Shown: one piece after another, positions 1 to 12,100 of the stretch | Layout: every line of letters begins with the position of its first letter | Numbering within the stretch: the stretch's first letter is position 1 | From: Neospora caninum Liverpool | Lineage: Eukaryota > Apicomplexa > Conoidasida > Eucoccidiorida > Sarcocystidae | Direction: 5' to 3' | DNA: 64,000 nucleotides | Assembly (NCBI RefSeq): GCF_000208865.1 | Contig: NC_018398.1 | Span: 558,001 to 622,000, forward strand | The notes under the pieces: model-generated | What the model was told of the DNA's origin: nothing | What the model saw: only the letters and a program-made list of their open reading frames with translations | Databases searched by the model: none | Made by a program: the position numbers and the translations under genes

Positions 1-20
1 CCATTCCCCCGCAAGTCTTC

Positions 21-3000
21 ATGCAAGCTTCTGTGCCCGCGCCTCCGTGCAGCAGCGTCGCCGCGACGACGACGCCTCTGGCTCACCTGTATGGACACCG
101 CCCAGGGGCGTCTGGGGTTGCGGGCGCACGCCGGACAGCTGCAGAGGTTCTCGCGAAAAGGTGAGCAAAAAACAAGACGCTGACGGAGTCGCGGACGCGC
201 AACGAGGCACAGCAGATAGGCAGACACTCGGAGAAAAGATGGGGAAGAAGACGCGAACGAAAAGTGAGAGGGAAGCAAAAGAGGTGGACGGAAGCGTCGC
301 AGCTGCCAAGAGAGCGAGATGGGATCTGACCGCCGTTGGCGAGGGAGCGACGACGCCACGTACCCCGCGCGGCAGAGAGAGAAAAGTGAGAGGACTCCTG
401 AGGGGGAGATGAAGACGGGAAAAAGACTCAGGGGTGGGGGGACAGGGCGCAGGTGGATATGGTAGAGACAGGCAGACACACAAACACACAGACGGAGTGT
501 TTACAGCGGGATGCCGCGAAGGTGATTGTCACTTTCCACGAAGAGTGGCAGTGTAGAACGGAAGGCGGAAACGCCCCGAATTCGTCGACACGGTCACAAA
601 GGGTCGGGTTTCTTCAGTCTCGGTGTGCGTGCCGCAGCGTGACTGTGTGAGTTGTCCTCCCAATTTCCTTTCGCCTGCGTCCTCAGTTTGCCTGCGACGA
701 CTGTGAACTACACGCTGCTGCGATACCTTCGGATCCGCACGTTTCTGCCCATGCTCGTGGGCTCGAGGGTCCGCGTCTGGTGGAAGCCGACGCGAGAGAC
801 GCAGCGAACCGACTTCAGCGGCAGGTGAGGACCACGAGAAGAGGAAGAAAAGGGAAACCAGGGAAAGGAGACAGGGGTTGCGGTTGAGGAGGGAAGAAGA
901 AGGAGGAAGAAGAAAGGGAGACAGACAAGAGAAGGGGACTGCAGGGAAGGAAAAGAGGAACAGGCGAGGAAGAGCAGAAGGTGAAAAAAGGGAAAGAACC
1001 AGAAGGAGAGCGATTGCGTGCGGCAGAAGCTGTGGAAACGACAAGAGGATCTCAAGTTGGGAGGGGCAAGGAAAGCAGGTCCGGAGAAAATGCAAGAGAG
1101 GAAACTTACAAGACGTCAAGGCGCAGGAGAAACCGACGAAAGAGGGGGGACCGACAGCTGACAGGAGACGACCAAGAAGATGGGTTTTGCAGAGAGCAAA
1201 ACCGGAATCGGAAAAACAGATATGGAGGGGGGCCGATCAAGGAACGCGAGACAGCAGAAATGCAAGCAGGCGACAACAGGGAGGGCGGAATCTGGATATT
1301 TATCCGTAGGTGGTTTCATAGATATATCCATGGGTACAGAGAGAGACTGGTAGGATCAGAGAGGAATGAGAGAGTGGCAATGCGTCGTGAGAAAAGACGC
1401 AACAACCATCACCTGAGAGACTTGGAAAGTGACGGCGGGCGTGGCGTTCTGAGCTGTGCGTGTTATCGTTTTTTTCGTTGGCCGTTCCGCGCAGGTACTG
1501 GCCTGCGCGCGTCGTGCACGGCTGCCCAGACACCCTCGTATGCAAGCTGGTGTACGACAACAACGAACAGGACTTTATCTCCTTGCGTTTTCTTCAGCCC
1601 CACCACCCCTTCAGATATGGCGGAGGGTGGGGTTCCGTGGTCACTCCTTCTCCATTGCCTTCCTCGTCTCGTCTCTCTGCCAGCAGCGGCGAGCCGCCCT
1701 CGGGGCCTCGCCTCGTCTCTGTTGCGACTCCAGACCCGCGACAGGCGCGCCTGGACCGCGTGGAGCGCGAGGCGCGCAGCGCTCGCGCCCGGAGTGTCTC
1801 GGCGTCACCGAGTGAAGGCCTTGGACTCGCTTCGGCGGGCGACAGTCTTTTCGTCGCTCCTCAAGATGCCACGCATGCTCCGCAGACTGCAGCCTTTGGG
1901 GGTTCGGGCGCCTCACCTGTGGTGTCTCCTCGGCGCGGGCAGCGACAACGGACACGAGGAGACAGGGCGGGAGGAGCGGGGAGCGACGGAGAGGAGACAG
2001 ACGAGGGCGGCGACTTCAGCGAGGCCGAGACAGGGACTGCCGTGCGTGGCAAGAGATCGCGTGAGGCTCGCAGGCCCCGAGGGAGGCGACGCGGAAGGGC
2101 GGCCACGGGAAAGTCATCTTCTCGATTTCGGCAGGATCCGCGAGAAGCGGAAGAGCGGGAGGAGACAGGAGACGTGAGTGGCCGGGAGAACGACAGGAGG
2201 CAGATAGCGGAGACACGAAGACTGGGGCCGTGCGGACGAGGTGCGACCCCCCTGAGGAATGGAGTTGTAGGGGCTGGGCCGGAGACTGGGGGTTCTGAAG
2301 CGCTGGAAGGAGAAGAGGCGAAGATGAGGAAGCGCTGTCGAAACAGTGACGGCAGATTTCTGAAAGAAGAAAAACGCGACGAACCTCGAGACGCAGGACC
2401 ACGGACCGCTGCATCCCGACGGTCCCGGAAATCGTCGCGACGCGGATCCTCCTCCTCGTTTGAGGCAAGCGAATCCACTTCGAGGCTCCGTCCCCCGTCG
2501 TCCTTCCCTCGCTCGGCGGGGCCGGAGACTCAGTCTCCTTTCGCGGCCGGTCGGAGAGTGTCTCCTCGCCTTCAGCTGTTGTCGGCGAGCGGAAAGGGCG
2601 AGCGGGAGACAGAGGCGACTGCGGGGCGCCGTGGTGCGCGCGGGCGCGGAGGCGCGTCCCTGGCGAGGCTTCGCAGCGGCTCGAGAGAGACCGAGCTGGT
2701 GCAGACTCCGCGAAGGCCTGCTCGCCGAGCGCGGAGCGAGAGTGAGCGAGGAGCCCCGGGGAGACGCCGTTCAACTGGGGAAGAGACGGGACCGGGCCTT
2801 CAGATCGAGGGAGAGGCGAAGGACAAAAAAGCGCAAGCGGGCGAGCCGTCGGGAGGCGCAGGGCGCCGTAGGAGGAGAGGCGCGAGAGCGAACGGTGAGG
2901 CGGAAGGCAGGACCGGAGTGGAAGACGAGGGAGGCGAGTCTATCCGACCAAGCGGGGCGGGGAGTGGCGACGCTGGCACTCCGCATCCGTGGCAAGACGC

Positions 3001-6000
3001 AGGCAGGCCTGCAGGCGAGGGCGGGAGTGTCCGCGTGGGGCGGATTCGGGCCGCGAAGCGAAGAATGAGAAAGGAAGCTTCGCCGGCAGTCCCTCCGTCG
3101 TCGCGCGGAACCCGCGGAAGTCGACGGAGTGACGCGCCGAGTTGCGGCGCCGAGGAGAAACCAGAGAAGAGTCAGGAGGAGAATGGCGAGCAGCTGGATG
3201 CAGCGGGAGCGTCGGACGAGACGGCTGTTCGGCGAGAAAGGGGCGACGTTGCCTCCTGTGCTGCTCCAAGAGCGCCGAACGAGCAAAGAAGAAACAACGA
3301 AGGAGCGACGCCTGAACGGCCACGCGACATTTGCTGCGGTCCGTTTCCTCTCTCGCGTGACGAGATTCGAACTGCCGCAACCTTCTATCCGTACCTGTTC
3401 GAACAGCGTTTGCACACGTATTTGCTGGCGCCGCCAAAAGAAACAGATGGGGTCGAAACGCGAGAGTCGCGCGACGCGAGAGAGGAGTCCGCGTCTCTCG
3501 AGGGCTCCGCCGACCCGCGTGCGAGAGCGACCGGCCGGGAACCTCCAGCGTCGACCGCTCCTCGGACCGGACGGAAGACTCAGACGCAGCCGGGAGCGGA
3601 CGAAACGGAAGAAGGGAGGAGAGCAATGGGGGGACACGACAGCGAGCGTGAAGCGCGAAGTCGCGGCGCTCTTGAGTGCGGCGGCATTTTGAAGAGCGAA
3701 GAAGGCGGGGTGCGCGTCGGCGAGATGCCTTTGGAAGTCGTCGGCAACGTTCTTCTCCCTGGCGAGCTGTGCGAGTTCCGAGATGAAGAAGAACACCGAG
3801 GGAGTGATCCGTCCGATTTCGTCGGTAGGCAATTCGAACCGAAACGTTTTCCCACGAGTCCCACGTCTTCAAATGCCGCTTGATCTTCCTCGCGACCTGT
3901 GGCGCCTTGCACCCTTTTTCTTCGCACTATGGGTCGTGGCGCGCTTCTCACGCCGCGTGGACAGTCGACTTTCGAGTGTCTCTCGCTGTCCTTCCGCGTG
4001 CATTCACGCGTTCGCTTTCGCTTTCCCCGTGATGCCTTTTTTCCCCTTCACCCATCAGGCATGGTGGTCTCCGTGAATTCCGAGGAGCCTCTCTACGTCG
4101 TTCGATGCGTGTATCATGACGACGACACCGTAAGCTTCTGACGAGTCCTCCGCTCGCCCGTTCTCTTCCGGGGACGTCCAGAGCCACCGCGCGGCTTCCT
4201 GTTCCCACCTGGCGCGTCCGACCCGGATGCCAGTCGCCGGTTTTTCTTCGCTTTTCAGACAGGCAATAGATCTGGAAAAATGCATCTCCCACACATGGAT
4301 TCAGGACAGCGACTGAAATGCGACTGCTTGCGTTCTGAGGGTGGCTGAAATCAAGCAACGAGCGTCAACGGCGCCACACGTCTCTGTCACGCTTTTCTTC
4401 GCTTTCTCCCTTTTGCGGTGCGTGGGCGAATCAGCTTCTCCAAATCAACAGCTCGGATATTCGCCGAGCCGTCATCGTTCCCCTCGATGCCTGGATTGCG
4501 TGGCGCTTCGCGTACGAACGTTATATCCAGCGGGAGAAGGCAAAGAAATCTCCTTCTTCTGAGGAAGTCGACGGCCAGCGGTCCCTGCGACCTCTCGTGA
4601 AGACCGAACGGAGGCGAAGACGAGGAGAATCGAGTTCCGGTTTGAACGGCGACGCAGGAAACACGGCGAGGCGGCGAGCACGCGAAGGGTTTGCCGGAGG
4701 CGCCTTGGGCGCAGGGGAGAAAGAGCCAAAGCGCGACGAAGGCACAGCTTTCGCGTCTTTCCGTAAGTTCGCAAGATACACCGGAGAGAGGAGCTGAGAG
4801 AGAGGCGCAAGGGGAAAAAGTGAGAGAGATGCAGAACCGGGACAGATAGACACGAGAGGGTCTCTGACGTTATGCGAAGAGAGAGGGACAGAGACAGAGA
4901 GAGAGAAGGACGAGATCCAGGGGACCAGAAGATATCGAGACCGTTTTGAAACTCACGTAGATGGCAAGCGAATCCTCCACTGAACGCGTATGGAGCAAGA
5001 GAGAGAAACGCGGACGCATAGACAGCTCTCACTGCAAGCATGAACATAAAAGAGTACAAACGTATAAATGTGTACAAATATATGCAAATGTATATCTCAG
5101 CATACATATATATACTTCTCGTTCTTAGAAATGCATATATTTGTGCACGAGAGATATGCGGCTTTTTTTGAAACGCTTTCCTCAGGCGACGTGCCTCCAT
5201 TTGCGACGTTTTACATGCTGCCTTTGGCGACGACGGCGAGGCTGAATCAGATGACGGCCTCGGGGCCTCCGGCTGTGACCCAGCGCAACCCCGTCGATCT
5301 CAAACTCCTTCCTGCAGAGTAGGCAGTCCCGAAATGCCGAATCCTCACGCGTTTTCCGCTGCGGTCTTGGGCCGTTCTTCTAGGCGTGTTCGCACTTCCC
5401 AGCATCTCACTCTTGTGTGTTTTTCTTTCCTGCGCTCCCTCTGGCGCGCCGGACGAACGTGGCCTCTCACGGCTGGGCAAACGTATGTGGGCACAGTTCA
5501 GGTGAAGTGTACGTACACCCTGATGAACCCACACACGCGCACCTCGTTAGATATGCGTGTGCGAGTGTGTGCCGATGCACGCGGAAATTGGTTTTGCACG
5601 TAGAGATGGCTTCGTTTACACTGCTTTGACCCGGTTGCCGAACCTGGCCTGTGTCTTGATCCGTACGTGCGTGTTGACAGCGCCGTGGGACTCCATGCCT
5701 CAGCGGTGCTTAACGCCGTCTGTTGGAAAGTGTGGCGGTCCAGCGGGGCGGGCGTGTGGCTCGGTGGCGCAAGTGTCTCGAAGGCGTGTCCGACTGCAGG
5801 CTCGAGCTTCTTCTGGCTCTTGTCCGTGTGTCTCTTCCTCGCTGTCCTTTTCCTCAGAGACTTCGCTGAGGAGTTCGCAGTGCGGCAGGCCGCGTTTGCG
5901 CGGCAGCGGCTAGGACAGGGGCGCGAAGTCGCCGACCTTTCGCTGTTGACGGGAACCCGAGGCGAGCCGCCGGAGGCGCCGCAGCGCCGCTGGGCCCCGA

Positions 6001-6980
6001 GTGCTGGGCGAGACGCCGCCGAGACACGCGGTTCTGAGCACGACGCCGAGGGTGAAGGCGGGGGACAGATAGCGCCACTGTCGCAAGCAGATGTGAAGGC
6101 GGGAGAGAGTGGCGGGGGACCAGGGAAGACGCGCGACGGGGGCGACGTGGTCGGGCATGCTTGTCACGCCGATGCATCTCGCTGGTTCGCGAAGACCGAC
6201 ATGTGTGTCGATCCAAGTGCACTCGCTGTGTCGCGGCCCACGGGGGCTCGAGGGGGACAGGGGGATTGGCCGTTTCTGATGGGGACCCGAAGCAAAGCGC
6301 TCGCGCCTCTCCTGTCTCTTCTGTCGGTTGTCTCCTCGCACTTGGCGAGTCCGTTTTTGAAGCACGTAGTGCACCCTCGGATTCAGCAGATCGACCGGCG
6401 TTGCTGGCTTGCGCTTCTTCCCAAGTCCGAGCTGCTCCAGCGAGTTGTGGATCTCAGCAAGGAGGTCGCAACTCTCAAGACGCAGGTGAGAAGAGAAGGG
6501 AGGCGAGGACGACCGAGACACGGGGATGTTTCCGCGGAGGGGAACTCACAGAAACAGGCAGGGTCCGTCGACGCCAAAGACAGCGTTGGCACGTGGCCGA
6601 CGCGCCGACAGGGACGAGTCGGGACGCCGGCGCTTGCCGCTTTTCCCCGGACTCCACCGCACGCGCCCCATGCGCGTGCACGCCTCTTTTGTTTGCAGGT
6701 TCAGCGCGACGTGGCGTTGTCGTCCGAGTGTCAGCGACTTCGCGTGGCTCTCGAGAAGCAGAAAGAGAGAGAGGGCGAGCTGGAGGGCCTTCTGAAATGC
6801 ATCATCTGTGTGTCGCGCACGCGCAGCGTCGCTCTCGCGCCGTGCCTCCACTTCTACTTTTGTCAGCCGTGCAGCCAAGGCTTGGCCCAGTGCCCCATTT
6901 GCCGGGGGAAGATTCTCTCACGAGTCGAGGTCAAACGCGAGCAGGGCGGAGACGAGGAAAGCGACCAAGAGTCTGGGTGA
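21..6980 (+). CDS. Tudor-like and RING finger protein, probable E3 ubiquitin ligase
   Basis: Eight exons join in phase: 21-160, 687-824, 1495-3824, 4059-4129, 4435-4762, 5186-5318, 5858-6485 and 6699-6980 (about 1349 aa). Residues about 70-135, split between exons 2 and 3, form a Tudor/SH3-like module (VGSRVRVWW, YWPARVV, KLVYDNNEQDF), a fold that often reads methylated lysine or arginine. The next 700 residues are a charged, Arg/Glu/Ser-rich low-complexity region. The last exon has a helical stretch and then a C3HC4 RING (CIIC, CLHFYFC, QPC, CPIC), the E2-binding module of ubiquitin ligases. Inference: a nuclear or chromatin-linked E3 ligase. The first ATG in frame is at 21, but the frame is open to the window edge, so the true start may lie further left. 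Two donors (3825, 5319) are GTAGGC. An upstream acceptor at 5681 also keeps phase but would translate a pyrimidine tract. The substrate is unknown. Confidence 0.85.
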
Positions 6981-9181
6981 TACCTCTCTGCGGGGAGATA
7001 TCGGCTGTATGGACACCTGGGAGCTGAGGGGACGGGTCGACGGCGTGCTGATAGACCCGTAGGTACCGGTTTTCACGGTCAGGGACAAACTACACGAAGG
7101 CTCTGACCCGCGTGGGAGGCTCACTTGTCACGTTGCATGCGGCTGATGTACAGCTGCACGGCGTTCCGGCGTCTGGCCCGTTCTCAGGCACGATGCGCTT
7201 TTGTCAAACAAGAGATTCTCGCTCACGGAGCAACCTAAACTGAACCCCAGAGAGCCGCCGGCAAAAGACAGCGGCCGATAGCATATGAAATCCCACCTTC
7301 ACTCCTACCGGTCACGGGACGTTTGACGCAGGCATCCGAGAGTGCGGTGTTTCAACGTAGCAGGCGGAGGCGCTCGAGAGAAACGCGAAAGGCCGAGTCA
7401 CTCCGGAGAAGCACAGCTCCTCTTCGGTCGGGTCCGGTTGCGCCTCCGGTGACCTGGACTGCACACAGTCAAACAGCCGTAGGAGCGGCCGGAAAAAGAA
7501 ACTTAGGATCTTGCTACCGTTCCCTGCCGATAACACCGACTTGGGCCGAGCAAAAAATCCTGGTCAGAGTCTTGTCACGGGCGACTCATTTGCTGCTTGA
7601 CAAAAATGGGTTTGCCCGGTGTATGCACACACACACACTGGGACACAGGCCACGACAGTCTCCACGTCGGCACTTCCTTCAGTCCTGCCGCGGAAGACGT
7701 TTTCCGATGCCTCTAGAGGCGGAACCCTGCGACAAAAAACACGCGAGTACCACGCTCGCGTAGACGCCTCGGCCTTCGCACAGAACAAGAACGCCAGGAC
7801 AGCTGAGGGATACAAACCTGCGAATCGGATGTGTGACGCCACTCTGTCGCTCTCGGAAGTGCGCGATGCGTTCTTACAGAGCATTTCTTGACGCAGTGTG
7901 GAGCACCGTTTCGCTTTTTGACGTGTTGGGTCCGGGCTCTGTCATTTCCACGTACGGCGAAAATAGCTTTGGTTCTTTGCGTGCGCGGGGAGATCGTCTG
8001 CGATGCCAAGGCCATGCAGCCCGGTTTAGGCTAGATTCGCGTGTGCGCCTCTCGTGTGCCGAAAACGTGTTCTACGCTTGCTTGCCCACGGACACTCCTG
8101 GAGAACACAGTGCGACGACGTTCGCTCTTTCGGCGCATGGGTTTCGCCGGATGGACAGTTTTCACGGGCGTCCGTCTTGCTGGCGACCTGCCACAAAGGA
8201 ACTGAGCATGAGGTTGCTTCGTCGTCGCGAATTCGCGCCGTGTCTCCGTTGTGATTGCTGTAGCCGCTACCCTGCTGGGCTGCTAAAGACGGCGGAATGA
8301 GATGGATTCCAAAAACAGGCCACCAGTCGGCCATACACACCACCAGTTTCTGCGGATTCTCTACACAACGCGCTGTGGGCGTAGTTTTCTCGCGTGAGGT
8401 GTTGAATGCTACACCCTCCACAACTGTAAAGTTGCTCGCACGTGATAGTCATCCCTTCTGAATCCAGGATTCGTTTCTGGGGTTCGCGGCCTTTTTGAGT
8501 ACGCGAAGCGTTTTGGGGTCTGGCTACTCGTGTGTGTCCCGTGACGGGAGAGAGTCCGCAAAGACACGCGAATGGGTCGCCAACATCGTTGCGCCAAAAA
8601 ACCCACCATTCCGATAGACTGACGGATATTCCACAGCACGGGTGTACACAGCGGGTTTGATATGTTTTGTGCTCCAGCGCCGTTCACTCACACTGGTTTA
8701 TGCAGGCGCTGAGTCAACCGCTTCGGGAACGAATCCGGTGCACACGTAACGGCCTTGCGGCAAACGACAAAATCCTCCACGCTTACCTGTAGCTCTGCGA
8801 AAGAGAAGTTTCGCCTCTCTTTCAAAGCGAAATGTTTCTTCCGCCAAAGACAAAATGGGGCTACCCTCGAGAGTGTGCTGTCGGCGGCACGCGTCTGCAT
8901 GCGCTAGCTCCCTTTTTTCACCAGGCCATCTCCCTCCGGGAGCGGCCTCACCAATTCCGTGGCTATTCGTGTTGTTCCTGGCCATCTGACCCTACCTTGG
9001 CTTGTCTTTTTCTTCTCGCGTCGCGTCCGACCTCGTCGCATCCTCTCCAAGCGACGATTTTTGCGTCGCCTCTCCAGAAACACCGTTTTCGTCCTTCCCC
9101 ACAAACGGAGCGCCTCCGATTCGCGGCGTGTCTCACACGTGTTTCCTGCGCGTTTCTTGCCCCTCCCTCCGCGTCGTCAGA
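6981..9181. other. Spacer between tandem genes
   Basis: This stretch follows the RING gene stop and precedes the reductase start in the same orientation. It should hold the 3' UTR of the first gene and the promoter and 5' UTR of the second. Short frames in it show no recognisable domain and no linked splice structure. The last 200 bases are pyrimidine-rich, as expected of a 5' leader. I see nothing else in it. Confidence 0.6.
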
Positions 9182-12100
9182 ATGAACTCCGCCGAACCTC
9201 TCCTCAACAGAACTCCGTTCCGTCTGTTGCTTCTCTCGAGCATTGCGGTCGGCACCGCCGCTGCGCTGTACCTTCTCTTCCGGCCGCGAAAATCCCGAAG
9301 TCGCTGGCGAGAACGAGCCTGCCTGTCGAGCGCCCTGGGAACCGGCGCCTCGGCAGGCGCAGCGGAGGCGGAAGACGACGAAGAAACGGAGACGGCGTGC
9401 AAGGAGACGCTCTTCGTCTACTTTGGCAGTCAGTCGGGCACCGCGGAGGCATTTAGCGAGGAACTCGCCAGCGCCGTCGCCGAGGAAATCCACGAGCTCC
9501 GAAACGTCGAGGTTGTCGACCTCGAAGTAAGCAAAAAACGCGCGACAACTCCATTCGGCCCTAGAGAAGACACTCGGGAAAAAGGCCATCGAATAGCAAA
9601 CGCGCTTCCAAAAGACACGACACTCATCCATGTCTGTCTGACATACATATAGATATATATGGTCTGATATATATATATATATCTGTTGTCTGTGCATTGA
9701 CATGCACAAACGAGGACATTTGTGCCATTTTTGAGCTTGCGTATTGGAACTGTTTTCCCCGAGTTGCTGACTGTGTATGCCGGACGCAAAGCATAGCTGT
9801 TCTCGAGCACGCACGCCGTTTCTCCCTGCTGCGAGACCCGATCTCTTTTCGCGATGGATCTTTGCTCGTCCCTCGGCTTCTTGATTCAGGATTTCGATCC
9901 CCACGCCTTCCTGGCACAAAAGTACAAAGTGCTCGTCGTGGCCACGTACGGAGAGGGCGAGCCTACAGACAATGCGCGGACGTTCTTCGAATGGGTAAAC
10001 TTCGTCTCTACCTGTCTTCTCGCGCCTTTCGTCTCAACTCAGTGAAGGCTGCCGTTCTTTTTCTTTTCCACCAAGTGCTACCCTTCGCTGCCTGCATGCT
10101 CTCGTATCCGGTTCGATGCTCGCTGCTTGTGCCCGACCCACAAACAGTTTTCTTATCTCTCTTCCTGCGTCTCCGCCGTGCTTCTCCTCTCCCAGTGTTC
10201 ACTGTGGGTTCTCCGCGCTGCGCTCGCCTCTCCATCGTCTTATTCTCCTTTCCGTGCAGACCTCGCACTCGTGTTATCGCGTGAATGCTTTGCCGTTCCG
10301 CTTCGGTCTCCGCCCGCGTGCCCGCTGGCGCTTTCAGCCTGTGCTTCGTGGCGACATGAACCGGTGTTCTTCGTGCTTCTGCCGGTCTTGCGCTTCTCTC
10401 CGCCTCTGTAGCTCTCTAACCTTTTCCGTCGTTTTTCTCTCTCTCCAACCCCGTTTCTCTCTACAAACCTTTTCGTCTCAATACTGTGTCTATCTCCGTC
10501 CGTCTGTATCTCCGTCCCTCTGTATCTGCATCTTCCTCTATCTATATCCCCCCCTCTGTCTCTCCCTCTGTCTCTCCGTCAGTCTCTCAGTCGGTCCCTG
10601 TCTACCTCTCTATCTTCACCCTGTCTCCCGTTTCGCCCCGATCCGTCTCGCTGTGCCTCTCTCTCTTTTCAGCTGAAGGCGTACACGAAGAGTCTGAAAG
10701 AAGGCTCCGCGCCTTCCAGTCCCATGCGGGGCTGGTGCGCAGTCTTCGGCCTGGGTAGCAGTGAGTACGAGCGGTTCAACCGCTCGGGTCGCCGTGCCTT
10801 CAAAATGCTGGACTATATTGCGAAGCGCCAGCAGGAACTGCATGCGCCTTCCAGGTCGCTCCTTCGCCTGATGTGTCCTCTGGGCTTGGGCGACGGCGCA
10901 AAAGACTCCGACGTGGATTTCGCGGACTGGAGACAAGAACACTTTGTGCCTGCCTTGAAGCAGATTGTCAAGACGAACAGCTTGGTCAAAGGCGAGGCAA
11001 CTGAGGCGGCACAAGGCGACTTCGCATGCGCAACGCCTTCCTCGGGAGGGTTCGAGGAAACTGGCAGGCAAACGCGAGAAGATTTTGCGCGCCGCCTTTT
11101 ACAAGGAGACACCGCTACACGCACAGGTGGAAACCAGGAAGGGAACGAAAACGCCCATGCGTCTGGACTCTCAACGCAAACGACGAGCAGTCCTGAACTT
11201 ACAGCAGGTACGTGAAGATCGCGAGATATCCCGAGCACACGGAGGTCGCCTTCCTTTCTCCGGAGCTTCCGCCGTTCAACGTCTGTTGTTTCGCATTTCT
11301 CCTCTGCCTTTCTCGTCCGTCTTCTCTTTACTGGTCTGTCTTTCTCGTTCTCTAGTAGGTGAGGCGTGTCCTCGCTGCTGAGTTCACGTGGTCTCGGCGA
11401 GGAGAGGAGGGGACACCGCCGAGTCTCCTGAGGAAGACGGAAAGGCCGAGGGTTTCAAGGCGACGCCTCTCTCCCCCTTCCTTTCCCGAGTCCTTCCACT
11501 TGCTTTTTCTCTCTCTCCCGTTCGCTCCCCTAGAGTTCGTCATGACTCTGCCTAGCCTACATCGTCCAACGGTGCGCTTCGCCTCGTTGTTCTCCTATGC
11601 TTACCGTTGCCGTCATGTCAAGTGCATTAACGACTGTGGTGTTCAGCGCACCCTCGTAATAGCTCATCCACTGACTGCATTTCGAGTGTTCCTTCCCTTT
11701 TCTGCTCTCCTTTTCGCCCTCCCTCTTTGCGGCTTTCTCGCCATCCGGTTCGCTCGCCCGTGCGCGCGGCGGCTGTCTGTGTTTTCAGCTGCAGTCGACA
11801 GGCTCCAGAAGCGTGTGGAGGCGTGGGCGCGAAGGGGTGAGTCAGGTGTGGAGACTCAAATCCGCCAGGGACACCAAACAGCAAAAACGAGGAGACTCCG
11901 TCGGCGGCCATCCGCCTCCACCGAGGCAGGCGCGTGGATCCCTTTTCCAAAGATCGGAACGCAATCGCAAGCTTCTCCTTGGGAAACGAATCGCTCTTAC
12001 TTCTTGCTGGTTTTTCTGCTTCATCCCTGGAGAGCGCGTCGCGCCCCAACCCCCGTGGTATCATCGGTCGTCTCCTTGGTTTCAGTGCCTGCGTGTGTGT

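Noticed and set aside
981..2177. 398-codon plus-strand frame overlapping the RING gene
   Set aside because: It crosses a clear intron and runs in another frame over exon 3. The Tudor-like exons 687-824 and 1495-3824 join in a different frame with protein-family support.
2771..3832. 353-codon minus-strand frame opposite the RING gene, and similar antisense frames at 2016-2774
   Set aside because: Antisense to a high-GC, Arg/Ser-rich exon, where long shadow frames are expected. No splice sites or motifs.
5809..5857. Transmembrane segment in the RING protein
   Set aside because: The hydrophobic residues come from translating a polypyrimidine tract. The acceptor at 5856-5857 removes it and keeps phase.
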